Assembly (NCBI GenBank): GCA_001931875.2
Contig: MSJH02000512.1
Span: 127,941-191,940, forward strand
Reading direction: 5' to 3'
DNA length: 64,000 nt
From: Byssochlamys sp. IMV 00236
Taxonomy: Eukaryota > Ascomycota > Eurotiomycetes > Eurotiales > Thermoascaceae
The notes below the pieces were generated by a model. The model did no database searches and was not told the DNA's origin. It saw nothing but the letters and a program-made list of their open reading frames with translations. Below are positions 48,533 to 59,200 of this stretch, piece after piece (position 1 is the first letter of the stretch; every line of letters begins with the position of its first letter). The position numbers were made by a program, and so were the translations under genes.

Positions 48533-51446
48533 TTATAGTCTGCTCTCGAACATGTTTATGTGGTGCTGGCCTGGCCAGTGGGCATCAGGCCAAATGTGTC
48601 TAATGGCTTCCCAGATATGCCTGTTTGGATGTTAGTATAACTATTTCATCCCGGGAAAGGGCAGATACGAGGTGACTTACTTAACGTAGATGATTTCCAA
48701 GCCATCCTTGACCTCCTGGGGAACCTCCTTGACTTCCTTGTAGTTGTGCTGAGGCAGGAGGACCGTCTTGACGCCAGCACGCAGAGCACCGATGAGCTTC
48801 TCCTTGATACCTCCGACGGGCATGACTCTGCCTCTGAGGGATACTTCACCCGTCATGGCAATCTGCGGAGGCACAGCCTTGCCAGTAAACAGCGAAATCA
48901 AGGCAATTGTGTGGGCGAGACCAGCAGAGGGTCCATCTTTGGGAATAGCACCGGAGGGACAGTGAACGTGCAGGCTGCGGTTCTTCATAATGTCCTCGTT
49001 AGGGTCCTGGGTCAGGCCAAGCTCGCAGGAGTGAGCTTTGACCCATGTCAGCGCAACCTCGACCGACTCTTTCAGGACATCACCAAGCTTTCCGGTCAGC
49101 TGCACGCGGCCATTTCCAGGCATGTCCGCTACCTCAATAAACAAGATGCTGCCCTGACCACCAGTGGAGTATGCCACGAGGCCAGTAACAATACCAGGTC
49201 GAGCCTCCTTCTCGGCTATCTCCTCGTCATACCGTTCGATGCCGAGGATCTCTTCCAAATCATCCACAGTCACGGTTGGGTTATATGTTTCTGGTTTGCC
49301 TGCGTCCTTGGCATCCGCATACTGCACGGCCTTGTAGCGACACACTGAGCCGATCTCGCGTTCCAAATTGCGCACGCCAGACTCCCGTGTGTAGCAAGTA
49401 ATTATCTTTTCAACAACTTCGTCAGACATCTCAACCAGACCATCAGAAAGTCCGTTAGTCCTAATCTGCTTCGGAATGAGATGTCTTCTGGCAATATGTC
49501 TCTTCTCAACCGTTGTGTAACCAGAGAGGGCGATCGTCTCCATCCGGTCCAGCAATGGTGGTGGAATAGTGTCCAGCGAATTAGCCGTTGCGATAAAGAG
49601 GACCTTGCTCAGGTCGATAGGAATGTTGATATAGTGGTCCGAAAAGTTGTGGTTCTGCTCTGGGTCAAGGACTTCAAGCATGGCCGCCGAAGGGTCGCCA
49701 TGGAAGTTCGAGCCGCCAACTTTGTCTATCTCGTCAAGTAAGAAGACCGGGTTGGCAACACCAACTTTCTTCAAACCATTGACAATCAAACCAGGCATAG
49801 CTGCGACATACGTTCTTCGATGACCCCTGATCTCAGCCTCGTCTCTGACACCACCGAGAGAGATCCTGTGGAATTTGCGACCCAGAGATGCGGCGACAGA
49901 TCTGGCAAGGCTAGTTTTGCCGGTTCCAGGGGGCCCAACTAGCAGAAGGATTGGAGATTTGTCCACCATGCGCTTCGACTTCAGCACCTGCAGTTTAGTC
50001 TCGAGTGCATCATTATCAGTCTCAGAGACAGACTCCTTATTCTTCGCTTCATCTTCAGTCGAATTATTGAGCTCTGCCGTGATCTTCGATATCTGGCTTT
50101 CCACATCCTTGTTCGTGGACTGCTTCAGCTTAAGCACTGCAAGATATTCAAGAAGGCGCTTCTTGATCCCTTCGAGACCATAGTGGTCGTCATCCAGTTG
50201 CTGTCTGGCTCTCTGAAGTGTGTCAGCACCCAGCTGATCTTCAGTGACTTTGGTCCACGGGATCTCTGCGAGGTTTTCGAGATAAGTCCGGCAGACTCCG
50301 TATTCAGCGTTGACCGGATTCATCTTTCGTAGTCGCTTGAGCTCTCTATCCGCGACCTTTCTGGCCTCCGGACTCAGTTGCGCCTCATCAAGCTTCTGCT
50401 GCAGTTCGTCAATCTCGTTTGGCTCTTTATCGTCCGAATCATCCCCCCTACCAGCCATTCTGGGAGGAGTCAGTCCGTTGAGCCCTGCTAACGCACGTCT
50501 AGCCAGTAACTCGCGCTGTCGTGGGTCCTGAGAGATATCTATACCCGAATTTGGCGGAAAGCTGGTGGTCATGATGGACGTGATTTTGACGCTGTTTTTG
50601 ATAGATTGGACCTGTCTGTTCAACAGCTCCAAGACTCTCTCCAGTCTGTACTTGAGATCCAAGGCAGCCAGCACACGTAGTTTCTCTTCAAAGCTAGCCT
50701 CCACCATGTCTGCCATGAAATCGGCAAGGCTGCCTGCCTGAGTAACATCCTTTTTCGATATGAAGGCCTCGAAACGCCGTGCAATGATTGGGGACAGACT
50801 CGTCGATGAAGAAGGCAAGAGAGAAGAAAGCCTCAACAATGTGAGCAATTCTCGTGAAAGCTGTTTCAACTGCTTAAATAATTCCGGCACTTCGTTGTCT
50901 TTGGATGACGGAACTGTAAGATGATGCTGTCAGTGATTTGATGAATGTTGGTATACGTAGAAATGTAGTCCTACCTGGCTCATCATGAAGAATAATTTCG
51001 CCTTCCATAAAAGGTCTCTCTTTCAGAACCCTTGCGACCGTAAACCTTCGGACACCTTCGACCAGGAGGTATGGATCGGCGTAAACTCGGCGCTGCACAC
51101 CGATAACCTTGGCCATGGTGCCATAGGTGAACAGATCCTCCTTTCTTGCCTGACCAGGGTCTACAGCCTCATATTCAGGCTTCTGAGAGTCTTCAGAGGC
51201 CCCGTTCTCTATTAGATGTCTTCCATCTTTGCTCAAGTATGGCGAGCTCAGAGGAACACAGCCAAGTGCGATCGAGTTGCCCTCCCGTTTCACAGCAGTT
51301 GTCCGGTTCAGATAAGAGGATAGCAGGTTGGAGATGTCCGGACGGTTTGTCAGGGATATCCGCAGTGTGACGCCTGGCAACAGGACAGAGTCCTTGGGCA
51401 AGGGGATGAGGGGAAGTTTCGTTGTCTTGCCGTTGCTGGAGCCCAT
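48533..51446 (-). CDS. Peroxisomal Lon protease homologue with C-terminal SRL signal
   Basis: An ATP-dependent serine protease that removes damaged matrix proteins in peroxisomes. Exons on the minus strand: 51446-50975, 50913-48681, 48620-48533, giving 930 aa. The N-terminal LON substrate domain ([19 protein letters not shown]), a coiled linker, the AAA+ module with Walker [14 protein letters not shown] (about residue 483) and Walker [10 protein letters not shown], and the protease domain with the catalytic Ser in [11 protein letters not shown] (about 815) and Lys in [11 protein letters not shown] (about 858) are all visible. The last exon gives 29 residues ending MFESRL; SRL is a type 1 peroxisomal targeting signal, and no mitochondrial presequence is present. 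The first in-frame ATG is at 51446. It is divergent from HEM3. Confidence 0.93.
48621..48680 (-). other. Intron that controls addition of the Lon PTS1
   Basis: This 60-nt intron (donor GTAAGT, acceptor AAACAG) separates the protease domain from the last 29 codons. When it is not removed, the reading frame meets TAA directly across the donor site (GTT AAG TAA), so the retained form ends after EIIYVK without SRL. The structure is seen in the sequence; actual retention is unknown. Confidence 0.75.
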
Positions 51447-52141
51447 CGTTGGCTTATGACGATGCGTTGTCACAAGTATTCAAGTGGTCTGTGATAAAGA
51501 GCTCGGGGATGGATCGGGCTCAGGATGCCCCCGGATTTGATGGAATAGTGGCAGTAGATATAGCACGAATGAGGGGAACCAAAGGGTTAATATACTAGCA
51601 TCGGGGATGACTAGGGAGATGTTCCAGAACCGACACGAGGGCCAACGGCGCCAGAAAGCTGGGGTGTCAAGCGGTGATCCGCCCCGGTTCCGATGCCGAG
51701 GTTAGGCTACGTCAGTGTTGGAGATAGATAATTGGAGATCTGACCTGGCACGGTTGACATGGCAGTCTTCAGGGATGTAGATCAGTCTCCATCTTCTGGA
51801 TGATTCTCACTTGCGCCTTACTAGGGCTTGTATGCTAGAGTATCATTGGGGAGTATTTCTACGGTGCTCTGCTGGTTCCATGTGGCGATGTTCGGCCAGG
51901 TACTTATGGTACTTACTTGATGAGGGTCCCGTGATCTCTCGCCATCTTCGGAGCTGCGAGGAATCTTCCGCCCGCCATATGGGATCTTGCGGATAAGCAC
52001 CAGGTATCCCCCAGGTATCTGTGCCATTTACGGATCTTTTCCGTTAAGCTCTCAAGAAAGTCACTCTATATCCAGTCTTCGCTGCGTCCACGTACTTCCA
52101 AGCAGTATCCCGTCTCTGCTTTGGTTGGTCTTCTGACCGCA
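51447..52141. promoter_or_regulatory. Divergent Lon/HEM3 promoter region
   Basis: 695 bp between start codons. Short frames here have no ATG-anchored support. No motif is clear enough to name. Confidence 0.45.
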
Positions 52142-53244
52142 ATGGCATCTGCCCCGCCTTCTGTGCCCCCCACCCAGGGGGGATCGCTCAAGAAGAAGTT
52201 CAACATTGGCACGCGCAAATCGAAATTGGCGCTACTTCAGACGGACATTGTCCTGGATGCATTAAAAAAGGCCTGGCCAGAGTACGAATTTGAAATCCAC
52301 TCCAAGGAGACGGCGGGCGACCAGAACACAAAGATTGCGCTTCGAGAGTTCACCACCAAAAACCTATGGACGCAGGAACTAGAGGATTTGATGCTTGCGG
52401 GACATCTGGACCTCATCGTTCATTCCCTGAAAGGTATCTGACGCTCTTACTGATCTCAAAGTTTACTATGAATTCACCATTCTGATCTGAATATTTTTAT
52501 TATCTAGATGTGCCTACCCTTCTTCCTCCCACATGCGGACTTGGCGCCGTTATGGAGCGGGAAGACTCCAGAGACGTCCTAGTTATGAAGCAGGGGTTGC
52601 CCCCTAAGACACTTTCAGAACTACCTGCAGGCTCCGTCGTCGGAACGTCGTCCATACGAAGGACCGCACAGCTTGCTAGGAAATACCCCCATCTGAAGGT
52701 CCTCGATGTTCGGGGAAACATTGGCACACGACTATCTAAACTCGACGCAGAAGACAGTCCGTTTACCTGTCTTATTCTCGCCGCTGCAGGTCTCTTGCGT
52801 CTAGGTCTGGGAGACCGCATTACGCAGTACCTGGACTCCAAGAATGGTGAAATGCTGTACGCCGTTGGACAGGGTGCCATTGGCATTGAGATCCGCAAGG
52901 ACGACAAAGATGTGATTGAAATGTTGAACAAAATCGGGCATAGAGAGACCACACTTTCCTGCTTGGCTGAGAGGAGCCTGCTAAAGACCTTGGAAGGCGG
53001 TTGCAGCGCCCCATTAGGCGTTGAGACTGAATGGGTGCAAGGGTCTAACGGAGCGCAGAAGCTCAGGATGCGCTCTATCGTCGTCAGTGTAGACGGCAAG
53101 GAGAGTTCCAGTGTGGAGATCGATGGTGATGTGAACTCGCCTGAGGAGGCTGAGGCCTTTGGTGTCAAGGTTGCTCAGGAGCTTGTGGCCAAAGGAGCCG
53201 ACTTGATTCTTCAAGTTATCCAACAAAACAAGCAGACATCATGA
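52142..53244 (+). CDS. HEM3: Hydroxymethylbilane synthase (porphobilinogen deaminase)
   Basis: Joins four porphobilinogen molecules into hydroxymethylbilane, the third step of haem synthesis, in the cytosol. Exons 52142-52433 and 52508-53244, 342 aa, a normal length. The N-terminus has KKFNIGTRKSKLALLQTDIV, then FTTKNLWTQELEDLMLAGHL with LIVHSLKDVPT (substrate-binding region, with the intron falling in LK-D). VGTSSIRRTAQL and VLDVRGNIGTRLSKLD supply cofactor-binding Arg residues. The C-terminal domain contains the dipyrromethane-cofactor Cys in LEGGCSAPLG (about 263). The start is the first ATG; the frame upstream has only a TTG. Confidence 0.96.
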
Positions 53245-54486
53245 AGTATTTATATCGCAGATGCTTCAGATGAAAGACATTTATCTTGCCCAGCCAACTT
53301 CCCAACTGTGACTGGATGTTCGCGGGATGCGGGTCCTCTCTCGGCTTCCAGGTGGGGAAATACATACTGACATGGATAGATACATAGATACTTCCACATT
53401 CATATATTACTTCCACATTTATATCATGGGTGGACCCCTCATGTTCAGATTTATACCATAGTTGCAAAGAGGGTGGAGCCAGCCACTTCAATGATATGCT
53501 GGCTAAAGACAGCCCACAGAGATGCACTAAGCTCTATCAAATATCGTGCGCATCAGTGTTCACATAGATAAATCCACGGCTTATATTGTAATCGATGACG
53601 ATTCTCATAGTCTCTGGGTACAATTACTACAACAGCCACAGAAATAGCAGCACTCATCTCGAGACGACCAATGACCAAGTGAAACTGTTGAATATTGAAT
53701 CGCAGCACGGAAGCATAGTCTGACCTGAGCACCTTGAGTTGCTTGCTTGCTTCTAGTTCTAGGGGTTTGAGCCCGTATTTACTTGTATAGGTATACAAAG
53801 AATCTAGTAATCAAGTAATCTGGTAGGTTCTATCCTATAATCAGGATTAAAAGAACCTGCCGCAAACGGATGTTGACAGATCACCTGGCGTTCGCTTTGT
53901 GCGCCGACAGAAACCCTGTATACATCGGCCGAGATTAGCCTCCAAGTTTTATCCGTAATATAGAAGGAGAGGAAAAGCACCTACGCGGCCACGGTTCCAG
54001 ATGTGCCACAGAAAATACCCTTTCTGAAGAAGTCGCGGACAAGAGAAGATAAAAGCTGGCTCGCAAAGAGGTTGTGATTTAAAGATAGGGCAGGACATAC
54101 TTCAGTATGGCATGTTTTTATGAGAAAGGTGTTTCCTCTTGTTATAATCATTTTAGTATTTTCAAAGGAGAAGGTGCGTTTCGTAATGTCATAATCATTT
54201 TAGGATGCTAATATTGGACAAGGCCAACTGGCACCTCGTTTCTGAATTGCTCCACCTCATAAGAGTGAATTGACCAGAGATTTCACCGGAGTTACACTCA
54301 TTCATGGGAGAGATACCAGGCGGAGATATGGCACATATTTCTCGGGGCGTGAGGAGAGAGCCGCATAAGCCATTGCGTAGGCCCATACCCAACAGTGACT
54401 CTTTGCTTTAGCTTTGTCTATGCAGGAAAATGCGGAAATGCATCGTGTTCGGTGGGAGAATTGGGACACTCAGAAAACACCAGATT
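53245..54486. other. Convergent intergenic region HEM3/TAP42
   Basis: 1.24 kb. It contains a short direct repeat (ACTTCCACATT plus about five bases at 53390-53405 and 53409-53424) and a second copy of the dispersed repeat at 53851-53910. No gene is supported. The size is larger than most convergent gaps in this window, in keeping with inserted repeat material. Confidence 0.5.
53851..53910 (+). repeat. Dispersed repeat, copy 2
   Basis: Aligns over about 60 bp with 24661-24720 on the same strand, sharing AAGAACCTGC, ACAGATCACCTG and CGCTTTGT blocks. Differences are mostly transitions, which would fit old repeat-induced mutation but are too few to prove it. Confidence 0.6.
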
Positions 54487-55671
54487 TCATCCCCGGTTCA
54501 GCGTGTTTCCAGATCCCCTTGGATTCTCTTCCTTGAATTCATCCCACGCCCTTGCTTTCATGGTCTCTTCATCAGCTTTCTCCAGGTTGTCCTCATCAGG
54601 CTCTGGAGCAACGCCTGACTGTTCCCCTCCTTCAATTATGCCGCCTCGTCTCTTTTCCTCTTCAAGATAGTCTTCAATTGTCATAGTAGGCAAATTGTGG
54701 CTTGGTTTGAAAACACCTTGTCTAAGTTGCGTCCGGCGATCAGTAAGCGTGAATGGTTGTAGTGGTTTGCCATCTCTGCTCAATAACGGCCCAGCTCTAC
54801 CGTTCTGTAACAACTGAGCCAGCGAAGGATCCAACCGGTCCGAATAACCTGTCTTGTCCGCATCGTTCCTTTTTCGGGGGTCATCACTGTGCTGGCTTTC
54901 CGCTGGTTTCGGCGCATTGCGCATCATCGACAGCATTGAGAGCTCCTGCACTAGCATATCCAATGACTGGAATGTGTGGTGAACGTAGAGTTGGATTTCA
55001 GCTAAATAGAGCTGTCGTGGGATATCGTCATCGTTCTGCAGTCGGCTCTGGTTTTGCGATAGGTACTTCGGCTGGTATCAGTATATGGCCAGGACTATTA
55101 TAGAGATTAAATACGGGATAACTGACCTCAAGTTTTTGTTTGAGCTCTTTTTCCTCCCTAAATCTGTTGACTTTCACTTCTCTCCGGGCAGCCGCATCGT
55201 TCATGGGCGCCAATGTGAAAGACTTCGGGTCCTCCGCGTATCGCTCGTAGAGCTTCTTATCACTGGGTGACAACAAATCATAGTCCTCCAAGCGCGCTAA
55301 AAATGACTCGTAGTATTGCAGTGCTCGAAGAAGAAGGGCCTCACGGTCAGAGCTATAGGATCGCTGGAGCAGTTCCGCGAGAAGGTAGTCAACGGTCAGG
55401 TACCTAAGAAACAAATTAGCTCTCTGTGTCGGTGTCTACATGGAAGGGGTAGTTACTGTAGGTCTCCTGTAGCGACATCGTCCAAAGACTCGTTGCGACT
55501 GAATAACGACAGCTGACTGACGAGTTGCCGGCATTCTTCGAATTTCGCGATCGCCGCATTGACCTCGCTGCGATAGGAGTCGGTGTTTGTCTCTGCTGCC
55601 GATTCTAGCGCCTGTTTGGTCGCCTTTGCATCCTCGAAAAAAGCCCGAAGACTCTGAGGTTGGTCTGCCAT
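54487..55671 (-). CDS. TAP42: TAP42-family PP2A regulatory protein
   Basis: Binds the catalytic subunits of PP2A-type phosphatases and links them to TOR signalling. Exons on the minus strand: 55671-55457, 55403-55127, 55065-54487, giving 356 aa. The N-terminal helical TAP42 domain (SLRAFFEDAKATKQALES, YLTVDYLLAELLQRSY, LARLEDYDLLSPSDKKLYE) and the NRFREEKELKQKLE helix are clear. The C-terminus has TIEDYLEEEKRRGGI and ends WDEFKEENPRGSGNTLNRG, a typical family end. The second intron may use either the AG at 55067-55066 or one six bases earlier; the later site is preferred because the earlier one lies close to a branch-like CTGAT. It is divergent from DCL1. Confidence 0.9.
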
Positions 55672-56264
55672 TGCGTAGAGGGGTTTGTATCGGGGTGGCT
55701 CGCGAAGTGATCTACCGTCAGCTCCAGGTATGACACCAGCATGCCGGTTTACAGAACTTAACTAAGATACTTTATTTAGTGCGCGGGGCTAGGCTCCGCA
55801 ATCTCTGTACTTCTCGGCGTTTCCCCAATGACTATTTATGGAAATCAGTGAAACTTCAAATATGAAATTCGAGGCACTACCTGTATATTATTCACAAGCC
55901 TTGATGTATGTATATTAGAAGTAGAGTAGGCGGTATGCAGGCGGTCAGTTTTGCGGTAATTCCCCTCTTTGGGGTTGCTGGGGACAATGCACCTGCTTTC
56001 AAGCAAACAAACGCTTGAGACGTGTCAATGAATGCCTGCTGGTCTCTCACCTGGCCCTTCATCCAACTGCTCAAGATCGACGTCCATAAGTTCTCAACCT
56101 TACTTCTTCTTGTAGTCGTCCCACCCATCGAACCGTGACCCTCATCCGACATAAGTGTCTGACTTGGTATCTTACACGACTGAGATCCTGCTCTACCTCC
56201 ATCTAACTCTCATTCTTTCCTATCTCAGCTCTTTTGTTACGTCCATGCTGAGAATTAATATGGG
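55672..56264. promoter_or_regulatory. Divergent TAP42/DCL1 promoter and DCL1 leader
   Basis: 593 bp. It holds a short uORF directly against the DCL1 start. A minus-strand frame at 55892-56152 has no supporting features. Confidence 0.45.
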
Positions 56265-56268
56265 ATGA
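56245..56268 (+). promoter_or_regulatory. uORF overlapping the DCL1 start codon
   Basis: ATG at 56245 opens seven codons (M-L-R-I-N-M-G) and ends with TGA at 56266-56268, overlapping the DCL1 ATG at 56265 in an ATGA arrangement. A second in-frame DCL1 ATG follows at 56268. If the transcript includes it, it could lower DCL1 translation or favour reinitiation. This is inferred from sequence only. Confidence 0.45.
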
Positions 56269-59200
56269 TGGAGCACCTGACAATAAAGGACGCCATCCCT
56301 GGCGAAGCAGTTAATAGCTCAGAGGCTTCGATTACTACAGTTCCACCTGCTGTTGGCCCTGTTGAAGATGAAGATCATGCCTCATCAGATTCAGAATCTG
56401 AGGATCATGATTTAGCATCCGCTCAGCAGGATATCAAGCAGCAACGACGAGCGCAGAAGGCCAAATTTGAGGACTTGTATGCTCATCAAAGTCTCCACCA
56501 GGGCATTTCAAAACGCTGACCTGCCTGCGTATCAGATTAGCGAAACATGTAACTTCAGTAACTGCTGAAGAGGTCAAAGCAGCCATCAAATCTGTTCCTG
56601 ATGCCCAGCTCTCGACGGCAAGCCTGATAGCAAAGCAAGATTTTGCTGCAACCATCACGGATCCGCGAGAGTATCAAATCGAGCTCTTCGAGAGGGCAAA
56701 GGCTCAGAACACCATTGCAGTGTTAGATACTGGTAAGATGGATGTTCATGATAAAATATCTCAGATGACTAACATCATCATTAGGTTCTGGAAAGACGCT
56801 GATTGCTGTGCTTTTATTGAAACACATCATTCAGCAAGAGCTAGTGGATCGAGGGATGGGAAATCCTCCCCGCATATCCTTTTTCCTGGTATGCACGCCG
56901 CATCTTCAATGATAAGTCTATGACTGAATATTATTAGGTGGACAGTGTGGCTTTAGTCTTCCAACAGGCCGCCGTTCTACGAAACAACATCGATCAGAAA
57001 GTCGCACACCTCTACGGCTCCATGGGAACAGATATGTGGAGCAGAGAGACGTGGGAAGAGCTCTTCTCTAATAACATGGTGATAGTTTGCACAGCGGAGA
57101 TTGTGTATCAGTGTCTACTCAATTCTCATATCAAGATGGACCAAATCAACTTATTGATCTTCGATGAAGCTCATCACACGAAAAAGGACCATCCTTACGC
57201 TAGGTTTGTCCGCCTCTAGGATCCCTGTGGACTTCATCTGACGGCGCTTCAGAATAATCAAGGACTCTTATCTCAGGGAGCAGCCATCGAATCGACCGAG
57301 GATATTCGGAATGACAGCCTCTCCTATTGACGCCAAAGGCGATATTGCAAAAGCAGCCACGTAAGTCCTTTTATATACAGAATATTAGAGTATCTGACAA
57401 TGTATAGAATGTTGGAGACGCTCCTGGACAGTCGCATCGCAACGACATCAAATCTCACACTTTTACGACAAACCGTGAGCCGACCGACGGAGGAGGTGTG
57501 GACATACCGTCGACTACAGCAACCATTTGAAACGACGCTTCACAGGATGCTGAAGTCTCGTTTTAGCAATCTCAGCTGTCTCGAAAAGACATTCCGATAT
57601 TCTTTGGATGCCAGTTCTGAACTTGGTAGCTGGTGTTCCGACCAGGTTTGGAAGTATGCGTTGTCAGAGGAAGTGCTCCCACGCCTAGAAAGCAAGATCA
57701 GCAGAGGCTTCATGAAGAATTACGGTCATAAAAAGCGTGCGAGGCTAGAACACGAAACAAAGTGCGTCCAGGAAGCATGCGACTTAGTGAAGAACTACGT
57801 CTTCAACAGCCCAAGTCTTTCACATCAACTAAGCCCGAAGGTACAGCTTCTCTGCAACGAGATCTCAAAATATTTCGAGCTTCCGACAGGCACGAAATGT
57901 ATTATATTCGTGGAAAAGCGCCATACTGCTCGGGTCCTCGGGGACTTATTGACGGCAATTGGAATTGCGCATTTACGTCCTGGAGTTCTTATTGGTGTAA
58001 GGGCTGGCGACGACGCAGGAATGAAATCGACCTTCCGCCAGCAGTTTATGGCTTTAGCGAAGTTCAGAACAGGCGAACTCAACTGTCTCGTGAGTATGCT
58101 ATGTGGGTGAGGAGAGCATAAGTTCCTCGGTTAACACCGCCTAGGTGGCCACCTCTGTTGCAGAAGAGGGTCTCGATATACCGGACTGTAACCTTGTTGT
58201 CAGGTAATGTCTAAACGGGTAAATCTTCAGTGTATCGGTACTGATAGCGTTCAAGGTTCGATTTATATCGTACGCTCATACAGTATGTGCAAAGCAGAGG
58301 CCGCGCTAGACATACAAACTCAACGGTACGTTCACCGCGCCTTGTCATTTATTACATCTGACGATGTCCCTATACAGTATGTGCATATGGTCGAGGAGAA
58401 TAACCTTGAGCACGAAACGCTCCTGGAGGAAGTTAGACATGCTGAGGTGATATGTCCCAATATTCCGCAGTTATCATCAACTCATCAACTCACTTATTTG
58501 TCAAGGGACTTATGCGCAATTTCTGCGAGACGTTACCCGAAGATCGCATTCTTCATGGAAATGGCACCGATATGGATTCCATTCTTGAAAAGGAGATTGG
58601 GAAACGGACGTACAGGATTGAAAGTACTGGTGCTACGTTGACTTACCACTCGTCCCTGGCTATCCTAGCGCGGTACGCTAGCTCTTTGGTGAGGACTATG
58701 CCCCATACTCCCCTGGTGTGATAAAAGCTAAGTTAAGCAGCAATATGAAAAAGAGACATCGGCGCAGGTTACTTACGTAGTGCTACCAAGCAAAGACGCC
58801 TACGTATGTGAGGTGATCTTACCAGAGAAATCACCCGTGAGAGGACTGATTGGAAAACCTGCTGCCAGAAAGTCCCTTGCGAAGCAATCTGCCGCATTTG
58901 ACACATGTTGCTTGCTCCGAAAGAACGGCCTATTGGATGATCGATTCAACTCCATTTACCATAGAAGGTTACCTGCTATGCGAAATGCGAAGCTGGCTAT
59001 CACTTCAAAGAAGACCAACCAGTATGACATGCTGACGAAGCCTTCGTTCTGGAGAAAAGCATCAGGGACAATTCCCGAAGTCCTTTATGTTACTGTGATC
59101 GTGATGCTTCCCTCAAAACAGCTCAGCAGAGAGTACCAAAGCATAGCTATCCTGACCCGAGATAAGCTCCCCGCATTCCCGAAGTTCCCATTGTTTCTGG

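Noticed and set aside
55066..55126. Alternative acceptor six bases earlier in TAP42 that would add Pro-Lys
   Set aside because: The AG lies too near the branch-like sequence; the later AG is preferred, though both keep the frame.
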